64,000 nucleotides of DNA. Origin: Mansonella perstans. Its lineage: Eukaryota > Nematoda > Chromadorea > Rhabditida > Onchocercidae. Below are positions 1 to 20,815 of this stretch, piece after piece. The notes under the pieces were generated by a model. It had not been told where the DNA came from, made no database searches, and was given only the letters and a program-made list of their open reading frames with translations. Location: contig JBAMDO010000132.1 in assembly GCA_037074765.1 (NCBI GenBank), positions 1-64,000 on the forward strand. Direction: 5' to 3'. Every line of letters begins with the position of its first letter. Positions within the stretch are counted from its first letter, which is position 1. Made by a program: the position numbers and the translations under genes.

Positions 1-1650
1 TTATGTTATTAATTTACTTTAAATGAAAAGTGCAATTAAAACAAAAAGAATGAATGGAGAAAAGAAGCTGAATGAACTTCATTTTGTAACAAATAACTAT
101 CAAATAATTTCAAATATCAGATAAATTATATTTGAAAAAGTTTCTTTTTTTTTTTAAATTTTTTGGTGAATGAAAAAATGTTAAAGAATGCATTAGTTGC
201 ATTTTGCTCCGCCATTGTATCAAAAGCTAAAAATATTTTCATCCAATTTATCATTTTACGCTAACTGGTAAAATTACATCAAGAAGTAAAATTACATCAA
301 GAAGAACGAACTAATGAAAACGTGTCAACGGCGGCAATGATGTTGATGACAAACAAAAAAAGACAAATAAAGAATGTAAATTCATGCGACAAAAATTACA
401 AACAAATCAATTTTAATTTAAAAAAAAGACAATAATTAAATTTATTAAAATTTTCAAAATTTACAAAAAATGTGTTTGTAGAAAAGAAAGCAGTAGAAAA
501 TTAATTAATCAATAAAAGTGATCCAATAATCAAGTTGTTCATAGTAATAATGATAGTAGTAATAATCAGTAATAACAAAAATAATGGTAATAATGATAAT
601 TATTATAATAATAATTAATTGTAATAATAATTCGATAATAATAAAATGCAAGCAATGGCATGATAGTAATATTATAGTAGTAACAAATTTTACTTCAGAA
701 AAAAAGTTTTTGCAATTTAAAAAAATCATGCAAATTTTAAAATTAGATCACTTTTTCTTCCCGAAAAATTTTTTTTTGGAAACAATTTATAAATTCAGGA
801 TTTACTCGTATTTTTATTAATATTTCTATACTTCATTCCATATATGATTTATTGCGATATAAAATGATTCAAAGTTTGATTTTGAAATCATTGATATTAG
901 CAACTTATGTGTGTGCCAGTGTATCGCAATTCTTCGACGAAATATGGGTGAACAAAGTTGGCGACATTTATTTAGCATTTTTTTTTTTTTTTTTTTTTGG
1001 ATGGAAATGAAAATGGAACTATTATAATTGATAATAATAAATTATTATTGTCTACAATAAACTGTTACTGTCGACTATAAATTGTTATCTGAGTCTTATT
1101 GTTTGCGATAAATTTGCAACCTCGTAATGATTACTTTTATTAATGTTGTTATCTATAGTGACGATTATAAGCGTTTGTGATATATATGTTAATTTTTTAA
1201 ATTTAAATTTTAGAAAAAAGTTTCTGATTTCTAACATTGATTTTTTCTATTATTTTCTTTCTAAAAAACTAATCATTGATTTATAAATTAATTTGAATTA
1301 ATTTATAATTGCTTTTTTAATAAATTTAAGTTTTTTTTAAATCAAAAAATTTATTTGAAATAATGATAGGGAAAAAAAGCACATACTACATCGATTTACA
1401 AATATTCTTTTCGAAATGCACTAATAAATATAAGACTGTAAAATAGTTTAAATTTCAAAATGAAAAGTTTTTTATAAGGATACTTAAAAAGCAATAACAA
1501 TAAACAAAAATAGGGAAAAATCATTGGAAAAAAAGGTGAAAAAAAGAAGAAATAGCTAAAATAAAATTGCAAAAATTTGTCACAAAAATAATTTTCCAAT
1601 ATTTCTCACCAAACTTCCTTTTTTTTTTTGGAATGATCAACTTAATCTAG
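1..1650. other. AT-rich intergenic or upstream region
   Basis: No convincing exon was recognised. The stretch holds T-runs, ATT/ATA simple sequence around 545-625 and a 22-base T tract near 980. It ends in the 3' splice-like sequence of the BAR gene at 1641-1650. A short plus-strand reading frame near 863 is treated as a finding. Any missing first exon of the BAR gene should lie here, but no exon with matching phase and a good donor was found. Confidence 0.6.
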
Positions 1651-4391
1651 AATCCGGTGGCATCCGACGATTTTTGTCGAAATTTACTGATCGTTCCGGT
1701 AATTTCGAAAAAACTCAAATGGACCCAGAATTTCTTGCGCTTACTCAGAATTATGATACTTACAAGGAAAGTAACGATGTACTTGTGGAAAAATTGGAAG
1801 CATGCATTCAACAAAACAGGAATACCATTGCTAGTGGAAAAGTAAAGAATTTTTCTTTTCCTGAAACCTCTTACCCTTTTCCTATTTGTTCCTGAAGGTT
1901 AAAGAAAAAAAGTTGGAAGGTTGGAAAAAAGATAGGCAAAAAAAGCTTGTAAAATTTCGCAAAATATTAAAACTTAAACATCAAAATTATGTACAGCAAA
2001 TCCGAAATGAAAAAATTAATTAATGACTTATTCGTAAAAAGCATTGATAAGCATCGAAGTTATCAGAGAGCAAAAAGCATCAAAATTATCATTTATCTGA
2101 TAGGCATGCATCCAAAGTATTTTAAAAAGCATCTAAATCAATCAAAAAACATTGGTAAGCATTGGAATTATCAGCAAAGTTTTGACAAGCATTGAAATTA
2201 TCAGCAAAGTTTTGATAAGCATTGAAATTGTCATATACTAATAAGCATGCAATGCGAATCTAATAAGAGTAATTGTTGTAGATTGCTGATGATGCAAATG
2301 AGAATCCTTATGAAAAACTTTCAAATGCATTCTTTTTGTTGTTCGGCTGTTTACCATCTGATAAGATTCCAATCATTCAATCGTTGATTTCTATTACACA
2401 AAATTTAGCCAAAGTACAACGTGAAAATCAGGTAAGTCGTATAATATCGATTCTATTCATAACTTATTTTTATGTATAAAACATGATTCTGTTTTTTTTT
2501 TTTTTTTTTTGTTTCTTTTCATGGATGCTTTTTTTACACATTGTGAAGTTATTAATCTTAAACCAATATTCCGGAACTTATTAATTTTAAACTAATTTTC
2601 CGGACCAATTTTCATTAATATTATCCGAAGAAGTGGGAAGAAAATAAATTTTTGATTGTGCAATAAGTTTTTATTGTCAAAAATTTTCCATTTTGTAAAT
2701 GTCCACCAGCTTAAAATTGAATTTCAATAATTTTTTTACTTCTGTAGATATTACCGGATCGAGCAATTTGGGTTAACTTTAACAAATAATACTTTCGAAC
2801 CGGAAAATTTCTTTTTCAATTTTAACAGCTGATAATGTATTGCAATCTCAAACATTATAAAACCATAGCATTGTTTAAATTGTCATATTTATCCGGATTA
2901 CCAGCGATATTTTGAATTGCTATATTTATCCGGATTACTAATAATGTCAAAAATTACTGGATGATAATTAAGCCATACCATTTTTAATAATTGTTCACTT
3001 CTACTGATACTGCCTTAACTTCAATAAATATTACTTGCAACCGGAATAATGACTGTGATTTTATTGAATTTATTTGCATTTTTTTTTCCTAATCCAAGCA
3101 GTCATGAAAAGAAAATTCAATTTGAATTCATTTAAATTACATCTGCAAAATAAATCGCTTCTCTCTTTTCTTTCTCACGATTTTATTCAATAATTTTTTT
3201 TTTTTTTAACATAATTATTTCCACCAACTTTCTTTTCCTTCTTTGTTTTTTTATTTTAATTATTTTTTGATCAGAAATGTTTAAAGATAAGTTTTTCCAA
3301 TAAATTTTTGAAGTGAAGAAACTTCTGATTTAATAAATTCAACAAATGTGCTAATTAATTAGTTCAAAGCAAATTTCCTACTTTGTAACTTCGAGAAAAA
3401 ACAGAGCTTCTTGAAGAATTTGAAATTTCCTGCTGTTACAAACTTTTTTTTTAGTTTTAGCTGAATGGACGTAAAGCAATTCGACATTTACGACGATTTT
3501 TCTGCGTTGAATATAAGGAATTAATAGACGAACGAGTAAAATTAGAAAAGTAAGTAAAATAAAATTAATTTCCAAACAAATTAATTTCCTTAATTTATCT
3601 TATTTGATCAGTTGATTATCGGTAAGCATAAGAACAAAAAATTTTGAGCGATACTATCTTTACACATTGTCTAATTAAGCGTAATTTGACATAATAAAAT
3701 GTTGAAAAATTTTTTCTTTATTATTAAATTAGAGTATTTAAAAAAAAAATTTTTAAATTTGAATTATTAAATACAAATTGATCGACCATGATAGTTATTA
3801 TATTAGTTGATTATGATGATGAGAACCACATGATCATTCCGCGTAAAACTACATGATCATTCGGCGCAAAAATTACATGATTATTTGGCGCAAAAATCAC
3901 ATATCATTTTTTCTTTGTATATGATGAAATCACATGATCGTGATCTTTTCAGGGCACTTACACATATGGATCAAATCAAATATGAGGTAAAAATAGCAAA
4001 AACAACGGAAAAAATTGAAAAATGTGCTGTGCTTTATGAGCAAGCTGTTGAAGAATTTGAAGGACAAGCATCTCGTACAATCGTTTTACTCAATCAATTA
4101 CCAAAAATTAAAACAGTTCATTTGGTATGATCTGATCATAACATATTGATAAATAAATCAGAAATAAATAATTTAAAAAAATTTCTGAAAAATCTAACAA
4201 AAACCTTTCTTTCTTTTTCTTTCCCCGTATGTTAATAAAAGAAGCTTTAATGATTTGATAAAATAAGATTTGGAACAAATTTCCAGCAAGATATTATGGA
4301 ATTTTGGTCAGTTCTTCATACATATCATGAACAAAGTGTTCAATGTCTTGATCTGAAATCGATAATGGATGGATTAGACCATAATGAATAG
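1651..4391 (+). CDS. BAR-domain protein (N-terminus unresolved)
   Basis: Five exons join in frame: 1651-1841, 2282-2431, 3461-3549, 3953-4124 and 4287-4391, ending at TAG 4389-4391. The first exon begins in the middle of a codon after TCTAG, so at least one upstream exon or an alternative start is missing. About 235 residues are visible. They are almost entirely helical and charged, starting with a FTDRSGNFEKTQMDPEF stretch and containing RKAIRHLRRFF and a long amphipathic helix around TTEKIEKCAVLYEQAVEEFE. The three-helix, heptad-rich pattern and the late LHTYHEQSV helix resemble BAR or N-BAR domains (endophilin/amphiphysin superfamily), which bind and curve membranes. No SH3 domain follows, so this would be a BAR-only protein. 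The subfamily could not be assigned. It converges on NAXD, 546 bases away. Confidence 0.6.
2035..2235. repeat. Degenerate AAGCATTGAAATTATCAG-type tandem repeat
   Basis: Inside the first visible intron of the BAR gene, short blocks with AAGCATT(G/C)AAATTATCAG are repeated. The last two or three units, around 2155-2230, are about 31 bases apart and almost identical, while the earlier ones have decayed. A short open frame across it is only a by-product of the repeat. Confidence 0.6.
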
Positions 4392-4937
4392 TATATAAAT
4401 GTTGAAAATTCTGTTTTTTCTTAAAAAAAAAAATGGTTACTTTATCATAATTATGAAATTTTAAAATGTATTTCATGTAACATCATTTTAATGCACGTAA
4501 TATATAATAAAATAAATAGTAAGGAATGGAAGTTAATAATAGTTATTCAAAATTGAAACAACCTATTCGCAAAATTAAAATTTTTTAAAATAAAAAGATT
4601 TGGAAAATTAAAAATCCCATTTATACACATATCATATACATGAGAATTAATACTTACATACATGAAATTAATACATACATGCATATGAAATATGCTAAAT
4701 TTGGATTTGATTCGGAAATCAGGAATATAGAAAAGCATCCTTTATATACATTTTAATAATTTAGATTATATATTTAATTTGAGAAAGTTGAAAATTTTCT
4801 GCAAAAAACGACCGAACGAAAATCAAAACCAAACATAATTGATTAAATGACAAAATTCAGATGGATTCACATAATAGCAACATTCAGCACTTCTTTCTGA
4901 ATTTTAAAATCCTATATGCAAAATGATATCTAAGAAT
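4392..4937. other. Convergent intergenic spacer, BAR gene and NAXD
   Basis: This spacer lies between the stops of two convergent genes and so should carry both 3' UTRs. It is AT-rich, with ATACAT-type simple sequence around 4620-4690. No exon, tRNA or repeat unit was recognised. Confidence 0.6.
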
Positions 4938-7900
4938 TTATGGCTCACAAAGTTTGATTAATCCTGATATCTCTACAATCATATCGCTAGCTGTAGACGA
5001 TCGTCCATTTCTTTCAAATGATACTTTGGCAGCCCATCGGATAAGTTGACTTGCGGCAATAGCAGCAGAAATCATTGGTTTTGAATGATTTTTCCTGCAT
5101 GAAAATCAATCATAAACTTGAAAAATACCTAATAATATTGTAAATCTACTTCAAAATGCACTAATATTGCAATGAACAGCTTTTTAAAGTTACTGACAAT
5201 TAAAAAATTCTTATTGTATTCTGATGGTCCTTGCTTTATTGCATTATTTATCAAAGAATACTCTCATTTGATAACATCGAAAAAAAAGCTACGGCACCTA
5301 ATTTTTTACTAACTAATCAAGTTCATTAATTATTAGCATAATAGTACATTGCAATGTTGGTTAAAGTCAATTACCGAATGGCCCAATATGAGAAAACGGC
5401 TAATGCGCCATTAAGCAAATCTCCCTGTCCACCACAACGTCTCGACGAACCAACTGATTCGTTTCGATAAACTAAAATAAAAGACAATTTTTTTCATTTT
5501 AACTTCAACTTATTTAGGAATAATTTCTTATTACGGACGGTAATCCTAGTTATTCAGTGCATTGCAGTACAGCATATATTCTTAATCCGGATATATTAGC
5601 TTTAAGGCGGAGATTTCACTGGTTCTGTTCAATGCCTAATTTGTTCGCCATATCAGTAATTTAGAATTCCGAAGGTTTTAGTACGTTGGTTTACATTAAC
5701 AATAACTTGATATTTTTCTTAACGTTGCTATTTAAAAACGAAAAATGATTGTCCCTAATACTTCTGGGAAATTAAATTTCAAAATCAAAGAATTTAAAAT
5801 TCCAGGTGACTGGACAAAATCACTCGTACCTAATTCCTCTCCATTAGTAATCATATCATGACGTCCTTTTTGAAGTATCGTACAACCAATATGATTAGCT
5901 AATTCCCATGCTGCTTCACCGGATTCAATTTTTCCTTCATCAATTTTGTCAACTTTGAAAGCTGATTGATAGAGACGATTGAATTCTGAATGATTTGGTG
6001 TCAATATTGCTCGTTTGTAACCTTGGATAATATTCAGATTCTTGGTCAGCAAAAACAAACCATCCTAAAATTTAAAGACAAAAATGATGGTGAAATGTAA
6101 TGAAATGTAATTAAGCAATCAATTAACTTGATTAATGAAACAAATAGCAATTATAAAAGCAGCATTTATATAAAAGATTGCATCATTCCTATTTTATATT
6201 AAAAAAATCAAAATAAAGCTACAAAAAAGTGAGTAAATAAAAGCAGCACTAAAGATCTTTAGTCAGCAATTCCTCCTCCCAAAGGAAGAAAAAAAAACTT
6301 ATTAATTAAGCAAAAATAGATTATTCATTAGTCAATCAAAAAAAAGAAACAAATTTTTGTCAATATCAAGAAAGTATAAAGTTGACCAGAAATTGCAAGC
6401 TTAAATATTTTTGCAAACATTTATATTTACTTTATTCACCTTACTCTTACTGCCAGTACATTGATTATGCAAATAAATAATCATCATAATGAAATCATAA
6501 CGAAGTGTTTCAAAATAACATTTCTGAATATCTATAAATATTTTTTCCTGTTTTTATTAGCTGAAATTTTATTGGAATAAATTTCAAATTGACGTATTAA
6601 TATTTGTTCACTGAAAATCAAAATAAATACAACATACCGCATCCACAATAATCGGTATATTTTTTTTTCTAGCCAATTCAATTACACATTCTACAATGGA
6701 GAATGTTTTTTCTTCTCTTCCAAGACCTGGTCCTACGACAAAAGCATCAATACGATGTAATGATTCGATAATTGCTTCTCTGCCATATGATGGATGCACC
6801 ATTAACTCTGGACTATATCCTTTAATTACATTTGCTGCTTCAGCTGGACAAAATACATGTACCATATCACATCCCTATAAAAGATGAAAGAAATTTGAAA
6901 AAATTTCAAAAATTTTAATTAATAACTCTCATTTAATTAATTAAGCATTTCATGTAGAGAATAAAGAAATTTAACACCGTAAAATAACGACTGAAAAATA
7001 AATTGAAACTTTCAATTTAAAATAAGGGCTGAATGCATTTCCTTATTAAAATAAAGTAAACATATCAAAAAATTCAAATATTTTGAACACGAGAGGAAAA
7101 AAATGACAATTGAAAATAATAATGAAAAACGACATGCAATGATTGTCAATTAAATTCGTGATTTTGAAACAGTTTCCCTTTGATGTTTTAAAATTAATTT
7201 TTATTAACAAACTTCGATCTGTTTCGTTTCAATCAAGAACAGAAAGATGATAAGATTATTTTCATTATTCTGCAAAGATGCATATATGAAAAAGAAATTT
7301 AAACACAAATAAAAAGGAAAAATATAGCATCAAAGTAAATGATTACAAAAGAAACAGCATTAATTAAATGGAGTTAATTAGCTACTAAGGCAAATAAGGA
7401 TTTGAAATAAAACTAAGTAAATAACATGGAAGATAGGTAAATAAATTTGATCAACAGTAAACGAATAAGTTATTAAATAAGTAAATAATGAGAAAATGTA
7501 AAGATATAGTGAATGATTTATAGTTACCACTTTTAGGGCAGTAATAGCCGAAAAATATGGTGCTCCGGTGTAAATCAATGAGCCACCAACAACGCCAATA
7601 CGTCCACATTCACCCTTCTTCAAGTTATCATTCAGCGGTGGTAAAAGTTCCTGCACCGATGTTAAAGGTGCTAAAAAATAAATTTAAAGGTTACTATATA
7701 TATATATATATGTCTTTTTAAGTTAAAATTTTTTTTGCTATTCAAATTTTTTCAAAATTTTCGTTTTTAATTTCAACAAGAAAATGATAGAATTTTTTCG
7801 AAAATTTCCAATATTTCTAGTAAGAAAAATAATTCCTGCGAAATATTCTTCAATTAAAAAAAAAAACTATTCAAGGGCCTAACATCGATGCTTTGAATGC

Positions 7901-8762
7901 AATCGATAGTATGAAAATTTTTGAAATTATGATAACAAATAACTGCAGCCTTGCTGCATATAATAATAAATTTGACATCTTTTCATATTAAATTTAATTT
8001 CTTAAAATTTTAAAGTTGAATTAATGAAAGAAAGCTAGAGACTGAGAGGGAGAGAAAGAGAAAAACTGATGTTTTTAACGCAATATTCAAAAAGAAAATT
8101 CACTTAACATGACTAGGAAAACTACAGAGTTGAAACAAGTAAGTAATCATAAAAGTAGTCATAAAAATCATAAAATCATAAAAAGTATAATATAAAACTA
8201 AGTATTCATGAAAACTCTTTTAAATAATTTTCGGAAAGAAAACAAGAATTCGAGTTCAAATCAATTACTGACCTTAAAACTAATAATAATCTAATGATTT
8301 TTTTTTTCAAATCAATGATTTCAGTGTCTATTTTTTGATTATACAACAATAATTATTAAGTCTATCAGCTGATACAATAATGACAATATTATCAACTATT
8401 TAGCTGTGACAATTTGCTAAGTCAATTTAAATACTAAGCTAATCGTAAAACAGAACTTCAAACACTCATCTATAAACAACAAATTATCTATAAGCTTCGA
8501 TACGGAGAAAATTTATGAATAGCTTAAGTAATTAACTTGAGCAATTTAAATTTGTCGAAATGGATGTAAAAGAGAACAGAACCGTAAATAAGAACATTTA
8601 TGAGACGCCAAAATTCGATAAATTTAAAATAAACTAATCTGATTCAAATCAAATTTTTGAATGAACAATAAAGCAATTTTTATAAATTAAATTAAAATAA
8701 AACTTACTGGTGGCATTTATAACAGTTAACATTCTAGCAATATTATATGGTAGCACTGGCAT
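4938..8762 (-). CDS. NAXD: ATP-dependent (S)-NAD(P)H-hydrate dehydratase
   Basis: Six exons on the minus strand (8762-8708, 7670-7528, 6874-6638, 6064-5830, 5471-5375, 5094-4938) give 307 residues in one frame. The enzyme removes water from damaged NADHX/NADPHX using a nucleotide triphosphate, acting with the epimerase NAXE in metabolite repair. Diagnostic sequence runs in order: [20 protein letters not shown] near the N-terminus, [29 protein letters not shown], and the signature [15 protein letters not shown] with the catalytic aspartate in GQGD. This ribokinase-like order and the [10 protein letters not shown] motif match the eukaryotic NAXD/CARKD family closely. The ATG at 8762 was chosen because its small exon splices in phase; it begins [11 protein letters not shown]. 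It has little targeting character, although an upstream exon encoding a mitochondrial presequence cannot be excluded. Confidence 0.93.
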
Positions 8763-10388
8763 TGAAAATTTGCTCTCTGAAAACTCTATATTATGAAATT
8801 ATTCATTTCAAAAAATAACAATTCAAGCTTCCCCTCATTAATTTGAGATTTCCAATTAAATTATAAACCACTGCATATTGATTGCTGAAATTAATCCAAA
8901 AAAAAATTCCATATTTTAATTTGAAATTATAAGTATGAATTTTTATATGTCTGTTGAAGTCGCCAATATCGAAATATTAAAATTTCATTCTTTATTGAAT
9001 CAATATCCTCATTTCCGGTCCTCAATTGATTATTCAACGGTTAATATTTTTTTCAGTTTTTATTAGAAGATAATTAGTGTCCTTTTTACAAAGCCATTCG
9101 CTTCTTTTTTTTTTTTTTTTTTTTTATTAAAGATATAATTTCATACAATTCTACTTTTCTCATAAAATATACGAAAAAGCACTAATTAATCAAATTAAAA
9201 AAATATATTGCTAGCTAAGTAAAAAACAACCATTCATTAATTATTGTTTCATTCAAATTTATATTTGTTTTGTTCAAAAAATGAATGCACCAAAACATTC
9301 GTACAATTCTTTTATTAAATGAATAATTAATGATGACAATTTTGAAATATTAAATTGGTAATTTCTAGAATTTTTTAGAAATTACTACTGAATTCAACTA
9401 CAATGATGAAGAAAAAACAAAGAAAATCCCTTACGTTATGCTACAAAAGTTTTTCATGCAACGTTTGAAAAAATTTCCTAAATTATATTTACGTTATACA
9501 TAGTCGAAAAATTTTCTTTCCTTCTTTTCCCCACTCTCTCCCTCTCTTCTCTACTCCTTTCTCATATTGTAGTTCGTTGAATTCATTAGTTTTTAATTAA
9601 TGCCTAATACAAGCAATATTTATAAAACTAGACTATTCCTGATAAAAATGTATGATTAAAATATTTACTCTCTAAATTAAGAATTAAGCGGACTACTACC
9701 ATTTATTGATGATACATTTCATAAATTAAAAATTTCAAAATTCTTAATTTTATTCATTCAAAATAGTAAAATGTAAGATTCGTTGTGAGAAGTTATATTT
9801 AACTAACAAACACTGTAATGATTACTAAGATACTATTATATGAAAGATCAATTAGAGTTGCAATTTTTTTTATATTATATGAAATTGAAATTTTTATCAT
9901 CAGTTAGAAAGTAATAAATTAGACTCATTATTTTAGAGTCATAAACTTTTCTTTCATCTTCAAATTTAATAATTTTTGAGCTATGACAATTTCATATGAA
10001 CAATAATTTAGAAAATCAAAGAAGAAAAAAAGAGAAAAGATAAAAGAACAGGAATGTCATTACTGATTCATTGATAGGCCAATGTTTACCTGAAGTAATG
10101 ATCAACTATAAAATAGAAATAAAAAAATAATACGAAGTTCTTTTTTTTTAGATAAAACATATATTTCATCTCCCATTTTAATTTTTTTTTATTAAACTAT
10201 GGCTAGCAGTTTGTCAGTCAGAGTTCCTACATCATAATTATAATTTGCATCGCGAGATGCGAGAGATGTACAATAAAAATAATGATGGTACAATAAGAAA
10301 GCCTTAATATAATAAATGAATGTCAATAAGATAGGATTTAGTCTAACAACAAAAGAAAATGTTCACATTTTGAATTGCCAAAAATAAA
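8763..10388. other. Intergenic spacer, NAXD promoter side and AGPS 3' side
   Basis: About 1.6 kb between two minus-strand genes. It is strongly AT-rich, with a 22-base T tract near 9103-9124 and a CT-rich patch at 9524-9560. No exon, tRNA or repeated unit was recognised. The NAXD promoter should lie at the left end and the AGPS 3' UTR at the right end. Confidence 0.55.
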
Positions 10389-15649
<5,261 letters not shown>

Positions 15650-15966
15650 TGCTAATAAATTTTCGTATTTCTATGCAAATTTAACAAATCTGAAATAATT
15701 TGTTTCATAAAAAAAATAAATTTCAAAAATTTAAGTCTTCTAAGGGTAAAAAGGAAAAAAAATTGTAAAAAGAGAGAAAGAGAATGACAAAACCATATTT
15801 AATGCAATATTTTAACGCAAATAATGCATTTTCTCCTTTACTCCTTTTCTTCTATTTTTTCGTCCAAAAATCAACGTTAATGAAATTTTTATTTTTTAAA
15901 AAATGACAAAATTGTGGTTTTAAGTAAGGAAATTACAATTTTTTAAAAGGCAAACATATATATATT

Positions 15967-15997
<31 letters not shown>

Positions 15998-18356
15998 GGA
16001 ATAATGTCACTTTAATTTATTAAATAATGATGGAACTTAAATAACATCAACATCACAGGTTAAATCTAATTAATCAGATCATATGAATGGGTGGCAGAAA
16101 ACAACAAAATAGAAATTTATTTTAATTTTTTTAATTTCAGAATTCTCAAATATATTATTTGTCTAAATCTGAAATAGTTATCCAATATTTTTTATCTTTC
16201 ATTTTTAACAATTCAAAATGTCAATTCTTCTTCGCTCATTCATTTTATCACAAGCATACATTAGTGAAATTCATAAATAATTTAACTAATTAGTTAATAA
16301 AAAACAAACCACCTTCCCTTCACTTTTCTCATGTAAGCAAAAAAAAGAAACAAAATGAAACGTTCTTACAATCAAAGTGTTGCGCGGAAAAATCATAGTT
16401 CATTTTCCGACGAGCAAACTGGTCATAATGATTAGTCATAATGAAAAACACCTAATCATAATGATAATGATCAGGTGTTTTTTGTTATCTCTCCCCCATA
16501 TAACCGGGTGTTTTTCGTTATCTATCTCCCATATAACCGGGTGTTTTTCGTTATCTATCTCCCATATAACCGGGTGTTTTTCGTTATCTATCTCCCATAT
16601 AACCGGGTGTTTTTCGTTATCTATCTCCCATATAAGCGGGTGTTTTTCGTTATCTATCTTCCATAGAATCAGATGTTTTTCGTTTTTCTTTTTTTTATTT
16701 TTCACTTACTATTATGAATTCATACTCAATTATCAAAATTTTGTTCTGATAGAAATCTAACTTTCTAAAATGCTTACTGCAATACAAAAATAAATAAATA
16801 AATAAAATGATTGAAAAATTTTCCAATGATAAAGCACAAAGAATTGTGAATAAAATGAATGATCAACTTACTCTTATCATGTGATAATATCAGTCAATTT
16901 TGAAATAATTTTTAGTCGATACTAAATAATCAGAAATAAAAATCAAACAAATCATATCATTAGTAGTGAAATTTCATATCATTCTATTTACACACATATC
17001 TGTCCATAAATTTCCGAGTCACGATGCAATTTTCTAGTATCAAATTGTTTCAAATTAAAATATTTCTGGAATAAATGATTTGATAAATTTTTTGTTCAAA
17101 TTTATATACTGTCGATGCATTATAAGCAATCGCTCATTTGTAATCAATCAATTTATATTGAAAATTTTCAAACTTTGGTCTTTTAAACATTCTATGCGTG
17201 ACTGTCAAGAAAAATTAAAGGACAGTCATTCTGTACTTGATATTTAATGATCATATTGAAATGTTGTAAACTGAACCCATCTATCGCTGTTGCAAGGAGT
17301 GGCATCTATACAAAAAAGTTCAATTCTTTCTCATCAATCATTTTACCTCATCCTTCAACATTTTCCTCTTCACTTTTGTCCTTTTTTTCATCAATAATTT
17401 TGGCCAAAGCCAAGGCCAAGATTAATTCTTCTCATCATTTCACTCATTTCTGATTATCGTATTAGTACTTGCATAAAATAAAGTTTTATTAAGCCAAGTT
17501 CGAATTGAGGCTCAGACAAGCATTAACACAAAGTCGTCCTATCGAAAGTGAATAAGCCACAAAAGATTTATGCTCTCATATGCATATTCAACTATAAGAC
17601 TTCGTCCGCAAGAAGATATTTCTCTTCAACAATAACAATATCGTTCCAAATTTCACGCTAATTTAATTTATTTAATACAGATGTTTGTTTTCAAAAAGAA
17701 TTTTTTGTGGAACATTCAATAAAGAATACTTCAATTATTGATAAATCTTTATAACTCCCAGTAATTACTACAAATAGATAAATAGGCTGAGTAAGTTACA
17801 AAAGATTCTACAGAATATGTACATTTCTTTCCCGCCTCAAATTTATAATTCACAGGCAAAATTTAATCGGCCTTTTTATCACCTTTAAAATTGAAAAAAA
17901 AGAAACGCCTACTCGAGTTTCTTTGCTGACATATAATTTTCTAATTTATAATCGGAAGTGAAAAACTACCGGCCTCACTTTTTCATCATATGTACTATTC
18001 CATTGATTATTAAAAAATCAAGGTTTGACAATTCAAAAATTGCCACTATAATTCGATTGATTTAAAACGCGCATTCGAATGTTGAAATCGAGCAGAAAAC
18101 CACATACAATATGGGTACTTCCCTTGCAACCGACACTTGAATATGTGAAACAATGGAAATCGATCCATCCATCATTTCTTGTTCTCAAAAAATTGCAGTC
18201 TTATTTGTTGAAACAATTTATCGTTCATACAGTCTATGTGCATAGCTACCAGAAATGTACAAAAATTGTCAACATTTATTCAGCAAAAAATCAGTTCAAT
18301 TTCAAACAACACGAAAAAGGATAACAAAAGTAATAAACACGAAATCATTCATTCAT
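15650..18356. other. Intergenic region with minisatellite, AGPS to rpl-12
   Basis: About 2.7 kb between two minus-strand genes. It contains a T tract of about 27 bases (15969-15997), the 33-base tandem array listed separately, and CT/TC-rich sequence around 17325-17400. No gene was recognised. A plus-strand open frame at 18079-18324 has no family resemblance and overlaps the expected rpl-12 3' UTR. Confidence 0.55.
16472..16687. repeat. 33-bp minisatellite, about 6.5 copies
   Basis: The unit contains ATAACCGGGTGTTTTTCGTT followed by ATCTATCTCCCAT and repeats exactly every 33 bases, with starts at about 16500, 16533, 16566, 16599 and 16632. Outer copies are more diverged, for example AAGCGGG and GAATCAG in place of AACCGGG. 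The period is 11 codons, so frames stay open on both strands. The minus frame repeats IDNEKHPVIWE. No start context, splice sites or homology support translation. It is direct and contiguous, without spacers, so it is not a CRISPR-like array. Confidence 0.9.
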
Positions 18357-20379
<2,023 letters not shown>

Positions 20380-20815
20380 CGTCAATCACACACTAGCGCA
20401 AACGAATCAAAATCCAAACTACCCCTTTCAACGGCCTAAAATCACGAATGTCACGAGCTCCAATGCAACTCATGCATCCCAGCATATTTCGTACCATATA
20501 CCCAAATGTATCTCATTTCATTTCCGTTTATGTCCTATTGACTCATAATTCCCACAAAAAAAAAACTCTCTACAGTCATTTTCCTGAGAAATCTCACAAC
20601 CGTTAAAAAATCTTACTACAAGATTACATCCCGGAATCGTTGTTTCGTATTTATGATACCTATGAAATCCCAAACCGACCCTATGAATACGACCGCACCA
20701 TTAGCGCAATCCGTAAAATCTCGTATCGTTTAAGACAGTAATGACTCACTTAAATAATGCCATCTCGTTACTAAGAATTTTCTGAAATTCAGATTTAAGT
20801 TTAGCAAAATTATAT
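20380..20815. promoter_or_regulatory. rpl-12 upstream region
   Basis: This 436-base stretch directly upstream of the rpl-12 ATG is less AT-rich than the other spacers. It has CCCAAACCGACCC near 20670 and GATTTTAG just 5' of the gene on the minus strand. It should contain the promoter and, if the mRNA is trans-spliced, the leader acceptor. No defined factor site was recognised. Confidence 0.4.

Noticed and set aside
584..820. 78-residue plus-strand frame in the left spacer
   Set aside because: It is mostly ATT/ATA simple sequence, giving poly-isoleucine and asparagine.
16472..16687. CRISPR-like regularly spaced repeat
   Set aside because: The units are contiguous with no unique spacers and the genome is eukaryotic; it is a minisatellite.
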